NCBI GenBank assembly: GCA_020081605.1
Contig: JAHREC010000009.1
Span: forward strand, 248,001 to 312,000
From: Albifimbria verrucaria
Taxonomy: Eukaryota; Ascomycota; Sordariomycetes; Hypocreales; Stachybotryaceae
Direction of reading: 5' to 3'
DNA: 64,000 nucleotides
Part shown: positions 10,640-25,190 of the stretch, piece by piece
How positions within the stretch are numbered: the stretch's first letter is position 1
Layout: each line of letters starts with the position of its first letter
The notes under the pieces: model-generated
What the model was told of the DNA's origin: nothing
The model's database searches: none
The model's input: only the letters and a program-made list of their open reading frames with translations
Translations under genes and position numbers: made by a program

Positions 10640-13600
10640 ATGTTTAGACCTGACGATAAACATGACACGAAGAACTGGGCTCAAACAGTCTTTCGGCTGC
10701 GCAAGCTGCCGCATCGAGTATTTAGGCGGCGCGAGGCGGCACAATTGCTCGGCCAGGCTTTAGACATCGTGCCGGACCATATCTTCATCTACTCTCTTGC
10801 CAAAAGTTGCGATCAGTTAGAGAATCAACCAACTAAAGTAGCAACGTTGCATTTCCAGACTCTGCCACTGCGACTGCAAGGGTCGCTGCACAACGAATGG
10901 GAATTAAATCTTCCCGGAGGAAATAACGATAAGCTCATACTAGATACCCACTTCAAAGGCTTCACCGTCCTCAATGATACAGAACATAGCAAGCATAACA
11001 CTGAGTCAGTGATTTGAATGAGTAATGCTACCTATATAGCTGATTAACGAATTTAGTTGCATTGCCATTTCAGGACTAGGAAGCCATCCTTTCGGATCGT
11101 GGCAACCTCGTGGTCCAGACAAAACTTACATGTGGATTAGAGACGAAATACCAAAGACGTTATCAGGCGTCCGAACCGTTATTTATGGATACGAATCTGC
11201 TCTGCCTGGTAGTACATCCTTTCAAAATATTCGCGATATTGCGCTTGGTCTCATGTATCACCTAAAATCGGGAGGGTGGAGCTCGACTTCCTCCAAGCCA
11301 ATAATCTTCCTTGCACATAGCTTAGGAGGTTTGATAATCAAAGAACTACTCGTTCAGGTCGCTAAATCTAAAGCTAGCTCTTGCGATCTACTTACGAATT
11401 TTCGCGGAGCTATTATGTTTGGAGTTCCTAACTTAGGAATGAATCAATCGCATTTGTTGGCTATGGTTAAGGGGCAGGCAAATGAGACCTTAATTCAAGA
11501 TTTATCCCGTGACAATGGCAGCAACTGGTTGCGAGATTTGAACAAATCTTTCGAGGCAATCCCTTTTACAAGTACAACTCGAATCTATTGGGCTTACGAA
11601 ACCAAAGAATCTCCAACTATAGTTGTTAGTCCTACTAAGCTCTATATCAGTATGAATATTTCTATTAAACCTTGCTAATCGCCTATAGCAACGCTCTGAT
11701 GGTTCTTGGGATAGAAATGGCGGATTTGCAGTCCTCGTTAATCCCGATTCAGCGACTAACTATCGAAATCGGGATAACGACAAGGATACTTTGATTTTCC
11801 CCATACACGAGGATCATTCGAATATGGTTAAGTTCACCAGGGAGATGCTAGTCTCGGCATAGTTCTCCCTGTGATTGCGGATTTGTGTGTTTTGGAGCAT
11901 AATCGCCCAGAGCCAAACTCCGTGGCTGGCATGAGTCTCATGTCAAAATGTACCACTGCTATTTCCTCCCTCGATCCCGGTATATTAGCTGTTTCCACCC
12001 ACAAGGATATCTCAGAGGAAGACGAGAAGCCCCTTAAGGAACTCAATAATCTTTCTTTACGTCTGGAATGTAAGATGATTCCCACCACCATATAAAAAAT
12101 TCCTTCCACGCTTATTCTGACCATTCTTCAGGTTTAAGAGATCAAATTCGTTCGTCTGAGCTGGATTTCCGTATTAGCCAAATTAACGATCCATTTGAAA
12201 ATACTTTTGAGTGGATTTTCAATTATGCACCCTTTGTGAATGGCTACGAAATGAATTCACTTGCTTCTGGCTATATGGCAAACCAGGATCGGGGAAATCA
12301 ACACTTATGAAATTCGTTATGAGAAACAAGCAGACTTGGCAACTATTTCATAACTGGAAAAAGCCTTCACAAGAGATAATAGCTGGTTTCTCATTCTATC
12401 ATCAAGGAAGTCCCCTGCAAAGGTCCTTCGAGGGTATTCTGAGAAGCTTGGTAGGCCAGGTCTTATCACCCTACCACGCAAAATTCAAGAAACAATGTGA
12501 TGGCCCATTGAAGGAATACGACTATTTGAAGAAGCAACGTGAAGTGCTGTATAGCAAAGAAAACGCCATTAAAATAGCCTCAGAAGAATTAGTGCCTCTC
12601 ACAGAGGAGTCTCCGCAGCCTAATCCAGGGAACGAATTATCACTACAACTCATTTCGATCGCTGGCAAGATGGAAGATTTTCAGGAGCAGAGAGACCTTC
12701 AGCAGCAGGAGCTCTTGAAGGTACACAGTGAACTTCAGGCCAATGGAGAAGATATTAAGCAATTGGCTCAAACTATTCAGTTCTATTTGACGGCTCCCGA
12801 AACTATATTCCTTTCAACCTTATTAGGGGACTTTTTACCAGCAATAATGAATTTATTGCAAAGTTAGAAGAAATGCTGAATCGATTCCTCAACCAGAGTA
12901 TAATACAAACCGATCTAGTCCTCTTCATTGATGCTCTGGATGAGTTTGATGGTCGCCCAGACTTTATTAGCAGCTTTATCAAAGGCCTACTGGACCCATC
13001 ACCTTTATCAAAAACTCGAGTGAAAGTCTGGACATCAAGCCGACCATGGAAGTCTCTTGAGACACATTTTTCTTGTTATTCTAGCCTAGCACTACAAGAT
13101 CACACACGAGACGATATTTTAAGATACACCGCCAGCTCTTTATCACCAGCCACCCTAGCTAATCTTGACATAGGAAAACTCATTCCTGTCATTATTCGCA
13201 AAGCAAATGGTGTTTTCCTGTGGGTAAAACTCGCTGTCAAGGAATTGGAGGCTGCTATATCTTCCAGGAAAGAAATACTGTTTAAGGATGATCTTGAGGG
13301 AATTGTCCAAAGGCTCCCAGACGATTTGCACGACTTTTACAAGATGATAATTGAGCGCATAAGTCACGACAACCGCCACCGAGCGTACGCGGTCCTTGAA
13401 ATCCTTATTTGTCAGAACGATTCCCCATTGACTGCTACACATATTAGACGGGCAGCTTTAGTATCAGGTTGCATCACTTTCTTCGAAGCACAGCGGGATC
13501 TAAAAGGGACGATCAAACTGAACACAGGGGCATATTGCAGGTCGACCTAGTACACTGGACGGGGGCTGGTGGAAATCTATGACGATCATGCTTCATTCAT

Positions 13601-14638
13601 GCATCATACTGTGGTGGAGTTTGTCTCTAGCCCGAAATTCAAGGAGATTGTTTTTGGTACTATGGCTTCCGGCTTGTTTGAGGATGGTCACTCTTTCCAT
13701 TTCAAATATCGCCTGATTGCTTGGGGCGCTGCTCAGCACCTCTGGTCCCCTCGAAAAGGAATCGTGAGAGAATTCGGATTGCTTTCCATGGTGAGAAAGC
13801 TTCGCAAACGACTGGTCACAGCCACCTGGATTTCATCAACAGTATGCCGCGTGACGTGTTGGAAGTTTTGTCGAACTTGGGCCCCGATAGTGGTGCTAAC
13901 CATGGAAAAATCCTTCTTCCATTCCTCGTTTCGCACGGGTTGGTTAATTGCTTCGAAGATTGGCTGGCGACAATTCCAGACTCCAAATCAATAATATCGC
14001 TTGGCAAAATTCCAATGTTAAGTTACATGATTCGTAAAAGATCTAATGTTAACTTGAAAGATAGTTACTTAGCTATCGCCTCAAAGCTGTTTAAGCATGG
14101 ATTTACCATGAGGCAGGATCCTGAGTTCTTCGCTACGCTTCTCAGGAAAATGTGGGAATCAAAAACTGCTTATTCTCTTGACAATTCCGTCGACGTCCCA
14201 TGCAAGCTCGCACGTCTTGTTTTGGATCACGGCCAAGATCCGAACATTTCAATTACCATTTCTACTATCTTAGGCAGTATACAATGTGGTGCTTTACACA
14301 TTGCACCACTTTGCATTTATGTCCACTTGATGGAAAGTGGTGCTAGAGCGAATATGGAGGATTCTACGGGAAGAACAGCCTTGGACTGGATATTGGAATC
14401 TCCTAAGCAGACTGCCGGACTTGGGTTTGAATGGGAACTGGAAGAAAAGTACGAGAAATGCAAAATCCTTGTAAATGCCGGAGGGCTCCTTTTACATCGT
14501 GCATCAAGGACATCTTGGAAAGATACTATGGATGAATTTGACAGAGCGGGTTACGATACAGTTAATTTACGGGAAAAGATTAGTGAACAGGTTCTAGGGG
14601 CATGGGGATTTACTATTCCTAAGTTTCTCAGGTTTTAA
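10640..14638 (+). CDS. STAND protein: alpha/beta-hydrolase plus NACHT NTPase, disrupted
   Basis: NLR-like fungal protein. Order: a conserved fungal N-terminal region ending in THFKGFTVLNDTEHSKH; a serine-hydrolase domain with nucleophile motif LAHSLGG; FPIHEDHSNMVKF; a NACHT domain with Walker A GKPGSGKST and Walker B LVLFIDALDEFDG, followed by WTSSRPW; a helical C-terminal part. Introns fitting the family are 11005-11056, 11625-11688 and 12070-12131. Frame breaks: one base short at 11840-11842 and at 12233-12235, a change near 12840-12870, a TAG at 13548-13550 and another change between about 13740 and 13790. Several are homopolymer-type, but the TAG is not, so real decay is possible. The C-terminal repeat region is weak; a few ankyrin-like segments (GRTALDWILES) are visible. 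The gene is walled in by AT-rich DNA on both sides. Members of this class act in allorecognition cell death or defence; the specific role here is inferred. Confidence 0.85.
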
Positions 14639-16748
14639 AAGTAATTAATTAGTTAAATTAAATTATTAATATAGAGTTTAATTAAATATAATATAATAAT
14701 TCTTAATTAAATATTTATAATAAATAATTTATTTATATATTTATTATATAATTTAATATATAAGAGTTTATAATATATAAATTAATATAATATAATATTA
14801 TATTTATTTATTATATATATTTAAATTATTTTATATTAAAATATTTAATATATTATAATAATATAAATTATATTACTTTTATAAATTATAAATAATATAT
14901 ATATTTTAATAATATATATTTATTTTTTATTTATTAAAAATATTTTATTTTATTATAATAAATAGATAATATTAAATTATATAATTAATAATAATTAAAT
15001 AAAAAATTAATAAAAAGAATTATATAAATTATTTTAAAATAAAAAAATATTTTTAATTAAAATAATAATTATTTATATAATTTATAAATAAATTATTTTT
15101 ATTTTAATAATTAAATTTTAAAGAAGTTTTTATTATAATAAAAGCTTTTTAAAATTTAACTTATTATTAATATTATTTATTTTATATATTAATAATTTTA
15201 TAAAATTCTTAAGAATTTATTAAATATTTTTTTATTATTTATATAAATAATATAAATAATATTAATATTAAATAAAATATAAAAATAATAATAATTTTAT
15301 TTAAATAATTTAATTAATATATAAAAATTAAATTAAATAAATTAAATATATATTTATAAAATAAATATAAAATAAATATATTATAATTTTATAATAATTA
15401 AATTAATAAAAATTATATAAATATTAAATATTTAATTATATAAAAACTTAAATAAAAATATATATTATAAGAATTTTTATTAAATTTATTTAATAATAAT
15501 TTATATAAATTAATTTTATTATAATTATATAAATTAATTTTATTATAATTATATAAAATTATTATATTAATTATATTTATAAATTTTATTAATTATATTT
15601 GTAAATTATATATTAAAATTATTTATATATATATATATTAAATATAAAATATTAATTTATTATAAAATTTTTTTATAAAATAATAAATAAAATATTTTTA
15701 AATTATAATTAATATATATTATATAATTTTAATTAAAAATTTAAAATTAAATTAAAAATTTTATTTTTATTTTTTATTTTAATAATAAAATTTTAAATAT
15801 AATATTAATTTTAATAAAATTTTAATTTTTTTAATATTATAATTATAAAAATAATTAAAATTTTATAAAAAATTATAAATTAATTATAAAATAAATTAAT
15901 AAAATTTTATATTTTAAATTTTATATATATAATATATATTATATAAATTATAAATTAAATTAATTTTATTTTTTTAAAAAATATAAATATAATATTAAAA
16001 ATCTTAATTTTTTTTTATTTTTTTTTAAATTTTTTTAAAAAATAAATTATTAAATATTTATAATAAAAATAATATAAAAATAATATAAATTTATAATAAT
16101 AATTATTATTTATTATATATTTTAAATAATATATTTTATTATATATAATATATTTATAATTTTAAATTTTAAAAAAAATTATATAATAAATAAAAACTTT
16201 AATTTAAATAAATTTATTTATAATATAATTTTAATTTATATTTATATTAAAATCTTTATTTTAAATATAATTTATAATTTAAATTATATTAAAAAAAATT
16301 ATATTTATAATATTATATTAATATTAATAAATATAAATTTATTTAAAAATTTATTATAATTTTAATATAAGATTATAATAAATTTTTAAATAAAATTATT
16401 TATTTATAATTTTTAATATTATAGAAAATAAACTTTTTAAAATAAAAAAATAATAATTATTAAAAATAAAATAATAAAATATTTAATATAGCTTTATATA
16501 TTATCTAATTTTAAAAAGTTTTTTATTTTTCTTTTTATAATTTTATTATTAAATAAAATAGCTTTTTATTTATAAATATATTATATAAAAATAATAATTT
16601 TATAATATTTTTATTTTTATATTTAAGCTATTAAATAATATATAAATTTTTTTAAAAAAAATTTTTATATATTATTTATTTATAAATAAATTAATATTAT
16701 TTTATAATAATTTTTATTAATTTTTATTATAATTTCTTTTTTAAGAAA

Positions 16749-16749
<1 letters not shown>

Positions 16750-16845
<96 letters not shown>

Positions 16846-17023
16846 TTAATAATAATAATAATATTAATAATAATAATAATATTAATAATAATAATAATAT
16901 TAATAATAATAATAATATTAATAATAATAATAATATTAATAATAATAATAATATTAATAATAATAATAATATTAATAATAATAATAATATTAATAATAAT
17001 AATAATATTAATAATAATAATTT
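16750..17023. repeat. TAA microsatellite grading into 15-bp tandem units
   Basis: A pure TAA run of about 90 bp is followed by roughly a dozen copies of the 15-bp unit AATAATAATAATATT. The higher-order unit probably arose by a point change in one TAA copy followed by expansion. Confidence 0.9.
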
Positions 17024-18513
17024 ATATTATTTTTATATTATATATATTATATATATATTTTAAATATATTAATATTTAATAAATATTTATTAATTTAAAA
17101 AATTTTTATTAATAATTCTTTTTAAAAAAAATTTTTTTTTTTTATATTTTATATATATATTTTTTTTAATTTTTAAAAAATTAAAAACAAATATAAAAAT
17201 TAAAACTTTTAAAAATATATTAATATTATTAATAAAAATAAAAAATATTTAATTTATATTATATATTATATATTATTTATTATATAAATATAAAATTTAA
17301 AATATAAAATTTTATTAATTTATATTATAATTAATTATATATATATTATAATAATTAAAAATTATTTTATATTATAAAATAAATATAAAATAAATAAAAT
17401 TTATTTAAATTTAAAATAATATATATTAAATTATTAATTAAATTATTTTTTAAAAAATTAATTAAAAATAATAATTTAATAATTATATATTATTAATAAT
17501 TTATAATTCTTTTATTAATAATTAAAAAAACTTTTATTAATATATTTATAATTTTATTTATTTTTATATAAAATAATTTAAAATATTTAATATTATTATA
17601 TTTTAATATTTTATTATATAATATATTATAATATTTTTTTATTAATTTTTATTTATTTCTTTTTATAATATTTTTTTAATTTATATTTTATTATATTATA
17701 TAATATATTTATTTTATTAATTTATTTTTAATTTAATAAATTTCTATATATAATTAATTATAATAAAAGTTATTATATTATTTATATTATAAAAATAATT
17801 ATAATATATAATTATATTAAATTATTTTATAAATTTAAATTAATTTATTTTAATATATTTTATTATTATTATATTTATAATAAATATAATATATAATTAT
17901 AATATTATTATATTATTATTATTTTTTTAAATAAATATATAAATAAAATAAAATTTTAATTAAATTAATTAAAAATTTAAATATTATTAAAAAATTTTAA
18001 AAAAATAAATTTAATTTTAATATAAATATAATATATTTATATTTTAATATTATAATTATTTTTAAAAATTTAATATTAAAACTTTATTTATTATTTATAT
18101 TTATTTTAATATTATTATAATTTTTTATTTTTTTATTTTATTTTTTTATTTTTTATAATATTTCTATAATATTTTAATTATAATATTATTAATATATTTT
18201 TAAAATTATAAAATTAAATATATATTTATATTAAATTTAATATAAATATATAATTTATTAATTATTATATAATTAAAATTTAGTTTTTTTAAAAATTTAA
18301 TTTTTTTAAATAATTTATTTAAAATAATTTATAAATAATTAATATAATTTAATTTAAATATAAATAAACTTTATTAAATTAAATATAATTTTATAATATT
18401 TTTATAATAATTTTATAATATTTATATATATATATTTATAAAATAATAAATATAAATATATATTATATATATATATTTTTATTAATATTAATATATTATT
18501 ATTTTTAAAAAAA

Positions 18514-19165
18514 TATTATAAGGGTTTCTAATACTATAAATATTATTCTATAAACCCTAGATTCTCCTAGCTATATAATAATATAAGAGGCAATATCTAG
18601 TAGTTATTAGATATTAATAGATCTTTTAGTTTAATAGCCTAAGAACCTTATTTAAATTAAATACCTCTCCTTTTTTCTTATAATAATTATATCTAGTAAC
18701 TAGGATTATTTAGTAAGGCTACAGGTTTAAGCCCCAGGCCCTGCCTATATTCTAGCTTATAAGGTCCCACCGACTAGCTATTTATAGCTAGGGAGCCCTT
18801 AGGGGTTTATATTATTAGTAGGGCTATTTAGGCTATAGCTAACCAGGCCTTATAATAAGCGATAATATAATACTTATTTAGCTATATAGGCAGGGCTCTA
18901 GCAGTAGGGTTAGATACTATAGATATATATACTATAGTAGGTAATAGATATTAAAGGTGCCTTTAAGGCTAAGATATTATAGAGGAGGGATAGTTATTAT
19001 AAGGGTTTCTAGTGCTATAGGTATTACCCTATAGGCCCTAGGTTCTCTTAGCTATATAATAATATAAAAGGTAATATTTAATAATTACTAGATATTAATA
19101 GATCTTTTAGCTTAATAGCCTAAGAATTTTATTTAAATTAAGTATCTTTTTTTTTTCTTATAATA
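18514..19165 (+). mobile_element. TRIM-like miniature LTR element, 652 bp
   Basis: Two direct repeats of 172 bp (18514-18685) and 171 bp (18995-19165) flank a 309-bp interior. Each repeat begins TATTATAAG and ends CTTATAATA, a perfect terminal inverted repeat. Just before the right repeat lies a purine tract, AGAGGAGGGA (18981-18990), in the position of a polypurine tract. Flanking A-runs would allow a 5-bp AAAAA target duplication, though that is weak evidence in such DNA. The two repeats differ mainly by C/T and G/A transitions, the left being more mutated. The interior keeps G/C-rich stretches and a B-box-like GGTTTAAGCCC near 18724, and has no coding capacity. It is much less mutated than its surroundings, so it probably inserted later. 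The plus orientation assumes the purine tract marks the 3' side. Confidence 0.7.
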
Positions 19166-22100
19166 AAAAAATTTTAAAAATTTTTTTAATATTTTATATT
19201 TTTTTATATTTTTATATAATAAAAAATATTAATAATTAAAAGATATAAATATATATTAATTATTTTAATTAATTATTAATTTTAATATATATAAATTAAT
19301 ATTATATATATTTTTTTATATTTTTTTAATAATATAAAATTTTAAATTTTTTTATAATAATTTTATAATTATAATATTAATAATAATTAATTAAAATTTT
19401 AAAGAATTTTTATTATAATAAAAAGATTTTATAATTTAATTATTAAAATAAAAATAATTTATTAATAAATTAATATAAATTTAAATTTATTTAAAAATTT
19501 AATTTAAAAAATTTATTTTATTTAAAATTTATATTAATATATTATAAATAATTATATTAAAATTTCTTTTAATATTTAATTAAAAAATAAAAAAATATTA
19601 TATTAAATTTATTTATATTATTTTAATTATTATTTTTATTATTATTTTTATTATTATTTTTATATATTAATTTAATTAATTATTTTTATATTTTTATATA
19701 AAAAATTATATTTTTTATAATAATAATAATTTAATTTTTTAATATTATTTTTAATATTTTATAATTCTATTAAATTATAAAATATATTTTTAATTTTTAA
19801 TAATTTAATATTATTTAATTAATTTTTTTAATTTTTTAATATTATTATAAAATAATATATAAATAATTAAAATTAAAATTAATATTATATTAAAAAATAT
19901 TATAAATTATAAATAAATTAATTAAAATTTTATTATTATTAAAAGCTTTTTATAATTATTAAATAAATAATATATATTTTATATTTATAATTATAATTTT
20001 AATATCAATTAATATATTATTTATTATAATATAGTTTTATATTATTATTATTTTTATATTTATAATTCTTAAAATAATTATTATTATATAAAAAATTCTT
20101 TTTAAAATATAAATTTTTTCTTTAAAGATTTATATAATATTATATATATTTATAATTAAAGTATATTTTTTAAAGTATAAAATATATATAAATTTAAATT
20201 AATATTTATTTTTAATTAAGTTTAATATTTTATTATTTATATTATTTTATTTATAAAATTATATAAAATTAATTTTAAAAAGCTTTTTATATATTATATT
20301 ATATAATATAAATATTATAAATATTATAAGTTTAAATTAATTATATTATTTTATAATTATTAAAAATTATTAAATTATATAAATATTATATTTTATAATA
20401 TATTTATTTTATAATTATAATAGCTTTTATTATTTTATAATTTTATTATAAATTTAAATATTTAAATTTTAAAATACTTTTAAAAATTAATATATTAATT
20501 ATAATTAAAATTTAATTTATAATTTAATTTATAAATTTATTTATTTTTATTTTTAATTTAAGAATAATATAAAATAAATTAAAATAAATTATTAATATAA
20601 TTATAATTTTTTTATATTTATTATATTTTAAAATTAATATAAAAATATAATAAAATAAATAATAATTATAATATAGAATATTTATATAATATAATTAAAA
20701 TTATTTAATATATTATAAATATTTATTTATATTATTTTAAAACTTTAAATTATTTAATTTAAATTAATAATATAATTTTTATTATTTAATTTATTTTTAT
20801 ATAATATTTATAAAAGATTATATTAATTTTAATTCTTTTTTAAATTAAAAATAAAATAATAATTATAAATTTTTAAATTTAAAATAATAAAATATATAAT
20901 TCTTTAATTTAGCTTTAAAAAGGATTTTTATAAATTAAATTTATAATATTTATATATATATAATATTATATATTTATTATAATATATTAAATAATATTTA
21001 TATATATTAAAATATAATAAATAAATTATAATTTAAATAAGCTTTTATAATATAATTATATTATATTTAATTTATATTTAAAATATTAAATTAATATTTA
21101 TTTATTTATTATATTTTATAAAAAATCTTTATATTATTATAAAATTTATAAAAAAAAGATTTTAAATTTTAAATTATATTTATAAAAATTAAAAGCTTTA
21201 TATTAATAATTTAAAAATAATATATAAATTATTATAATTAAAGCTTAATATAATATTAATTTAATTATATTTTAAACCTTAAAATTATTCTTTTATAATA
21301 AATTAATAAATTATTAAATCTCTTAAATTTAAAAATAAAAATCTTAAAATAATAAAATTAATAAATAAATATTTTTTATATTTCTTTTTTTATAATTATT
21401 ATAAAGTAAATATAAAATTAAATTATATATTTTTTTATAAAAAAATATTATTTAAAAATTAAGCTTTTATTATTAAATAAATATTTTTATTTTTAAATAT
21501 ATATTATATATATAATAATTATATTTTAACTTTAAAATATAATATTTTATTATATATTTTTATTTATAATATTTATAATATTAAATATATTTAATTAATT
21601 TTTATATAATTTATAATTTAATAATTAAAATTATATTATAATATTATTATTATAAAGTTTATTAATATTTTTAAAATAATTATATTTATTAAAAATATTA
21701 TATATAATTTATTTTTATATTAATTTTATATTTATAATATATATAAAATCTTTATTTTATTTATTTTTTTAATAAACTCTTTAAAATTTATTAAATTTAT
21801 ATTTTAAATAAAAAAGTTTTTTTATTATTATTATAATAATTTTTATTTATAATTTTAATTAATTTAAAAGCTTTATAAATTTATATTTTATTTTTATATA
21901 TTAAATTATATTTTATTAAAAGATTATTATTTAATTTTTATTTTAAAATTAATATATAATTATTATAATATTATTTTTAATAATTATATTTATTATTTTT
22001 AAAATATTTAAATATAATTTAATATTAATTTAAAATTTAAATTTATAAATATATATTATAAGAAATTTATAATATTATAAAAAGAATAATTTTATATTAA

Positions 22101-25100
22101 AAATATTATTATTTTAATTATAAAAGCTTATAAAAATTAATATATAATTTTAAAATTTATTAAAAAAGCTATTAATATTAATTTTATAATAAAAATATTT
22201 AATTTAATTATAATATAATTTAAAAGAAATTCTATATTAAATTTATAAAATATAAATAATTTTAATATATTTTTAATATAATTATAAATTTAAATTATAA
22301 ACTTTATTAATATATATTAAAAAATTATTTAAATTAATTTAATAATCTTTTATATTATAAATTTAATAATATATTTAAAAGCTTTATTATATAATAAACT
22401 TATAAAATTAAGTTTTTATTAAATATTATTTTAATATAATTATAAATTATTTATATATTATATTTATTATTTATTTAATAATATATATTTTATTAAAGAT
22501 TTTAATTATTATTATTAATATTTATTATTATTATTTTTATTTAAATAAATAAGCTTTAATATATTATTATATTAATTATATATTATATTTTTAATAATTT
22601 TATATATTTATTAAATAAAATAAAAAAGATTTTAAAATTAATAAATAAATAATTTTATATAAATATAAAATTAATTATATAAATATAAAATTAATTATAT
22701 AAATATAAAATTAATAAAATTAATATATAAATAATATAATAAATTATTAAAATTAATTATTTTATATAATAAAAATTTAATAAAAATTTAATATATTTTT
22801 AAAATATTTAATAAAAATCTATAAATAAATTAATAAATATTTATTTATATATATAAAAATTATAAATTATTTAAAATTATTTTATTTATTATTTAATTTA
22901 TTATTTTTAAAATAAATAATTTATATTTTAAATTAAATATAATATTAAAAATATATTTAAATAAATATTTTTAAAAATTTATTATTTATTATTATTATTT
23001 TAATTTAAATATTAAAATTAAATTATTTAAAAAATATTATATATATAATAATGTATATATTAATTATTTAAATTATATTTTAAAATACTTTAAATTTATT
23101 TAATATTATATTTATTTAATATTTTAATAAATAAATTAAATTAATAATTATAAAATCTTTAAAAATATTATTTTATTATTTATTAAAATTTAATAATAAT
23201 TAATTATTTAATAAATTATATAAATAATATTATATAAAAAAATTAAAATTAAAAATTTAATATTATAATTATTTATTATTAAAATAATAAAATTTATATA
23301 ATTTTAAAAATATATTAATAATTTTATTTAAAAATATTTTATATTTAATTATTTAAAATTATATATATATTAATTATTTTTATTATTTTTATTAATAATA
23401 AAAATATTTTTAAATATATTTTATATATAATATTTAATAAATTTTTATAATAAATTAATTTTAATAAAATAAATATTAAAATAAATAAATTAAAATAATT
23501 TTTAAATATTTTATTTTTAAAAATTAATTTATTAATAATTAATAATTTAATATAATTTAAATATAAATTAAAAAAATTAAAATCTTTTTATATTAAATAT
23601 ATAAAAATTAAATTTTTTATTTTTATTATAAAAATTTTATAAATAAATAAAAATAAAAATATATTTAATTTAATATAAAAATATTATTTAATTTTTTTAA
23701 AAAAATTAAATTAAAAATTTAATTATTTTAATTATTTAAAAATAATTATAAGAAAATAAAAATTATATTTAAAAATTTTATAGTATAATTTAATAAAATA
23801 TATTTTTAATAATTATAAATTTATTATATATAATATTATTATAATATTTAATATATATTAAAATTAATTAATTTAATATTTATAAAATAATTAAAATAAT
23901 ATATTTTATTTTTTATTAAATTATAAATTATATTTAAATTTATATTATAATAAAATAAAAATATAAAAAAATTTATATATAATATTAAATTTATAAATAA
24001 TAATAATAAAATATTATATAAAAATTAATATAAATAATATAATAAAAATATAATATTATATAAAAAATTAATATAAATAATATAATAATTTAATAAAATT
24101 AAAATAAAGAATTTATTTATAAATTTAAAAAATAATTAATTAAAAATAATTTTAATAATATTAAATTAATATAATTTAATTATAAATTAAAATATAATAA
24201 ATTAATTTTATTTAATTTATAAAAATAATAATAATATTTAAATAAGTTTTTTAAATTATTAATTAAAAATAATTAATTATTAATAATATATAATTATTAA
24301 ATTATTTTTAATTTAAATTTTTAAAAATTATTTATTTATTTAATAATAATTATTTAATTTTAATTATTTTATATTTATTATATAATATAAAATACTTTTA
24401 ATTTTTATAATAATTTATAAAAATTAAAAAATCTATAAATAAGAGTTTTTTTATTAAAATAAAAATTATTAATTATTAAAAATATATAATTATTAAAATA
24501 TTTTTAAAATATAAATTTTTAAAAAACTTTAATTAATTAATAATAAATATTATTATTATTTTTTTAATTTATATAAATTTTATTTTTTAATTTATAAATA
24601 ATAAATATTAAAATTTATTAATTTATTTAATATTTAAATATAAAATAAATTATTATAATATAATTTATAATTTATAATTTTTAAATTAATAATAAATAAA
24701 TATTTATATTTATATATTTTTAATTAAATATTTATATAATTTCTATATATAATTTCTATAATATATTAATTAAATTTTTAAATTTAATATTATAATCTTT
24801 AAAATATTTAAATTTATAATTTAATATATAATATTATTATATTTTAATAAATTAATTATTATATTTCTTTTTATATTTAAGAATTTATTATTAATTAATA
24901 ATAATTATTATAATCTTTAATATTAATTTCTTTTTTTAGAAAATAATAAATCTTATTTATTATTCTCTTATTTATAATTTAATTTTAATTTTAATTTTAA
25001 TATAATAAAATTTAATATAAAATTAATAATATTAAATATAATAATATTATATTATTTACTTTTCTTAACTATAAATAGAAGAATTATTAATAAAAATAAT

Positions 25101-25190
25101 TACTAATTATACTTTATAATAAAAAAATCCTAGTTATAAATATTAATAGAGGCCTTTATAGCTATATATAATTAGAAACTACTAATATAT

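Larger units (their letters stand above)
14639..25190. repeat. 10.5-kb extreme AT-rich block (RIP-like)
   Basis: Starts directly after the STAND stop codon and ends near 25190. G and C are very rare. Remaining C is found mostly in CT context (GCTTT, TCTTT) and remaining G mostly after A (AAGC, AAGA), as expected when RIP has converted CpA and other C contexts. No open reading frames above background. It contains the microsatellite at 16750-17023, the less-mutated element at 18514-19165, and copies of the module shared with 8.6-10.5 kb (about 17390-17540 direct; about 24240-24350 and 24450-24550 inverted). Probably a stack of dead transposons. A pericentromeric or subtelomeric location cannot be judged from sequence alone. 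Confidence 0.9.

Noticed and set aside
16750..17023. CRISPR-like array
   Set aside because: The units are contiguous simple repeats without spacers, in a fungal genome.
14639..25190. Mitochondrial DNA insertion as source of the AT-rich block
   Set aside because: No recognisable mitochondrial genes, tRNAs or introns, and the CpT-biased residual C fits RIP better.
14639..25190. Centromere
   Set aside because: AT-rich RIP blocks can be centromeric in some fungi, but 10 kb with a gene at its edge gives no specific support.
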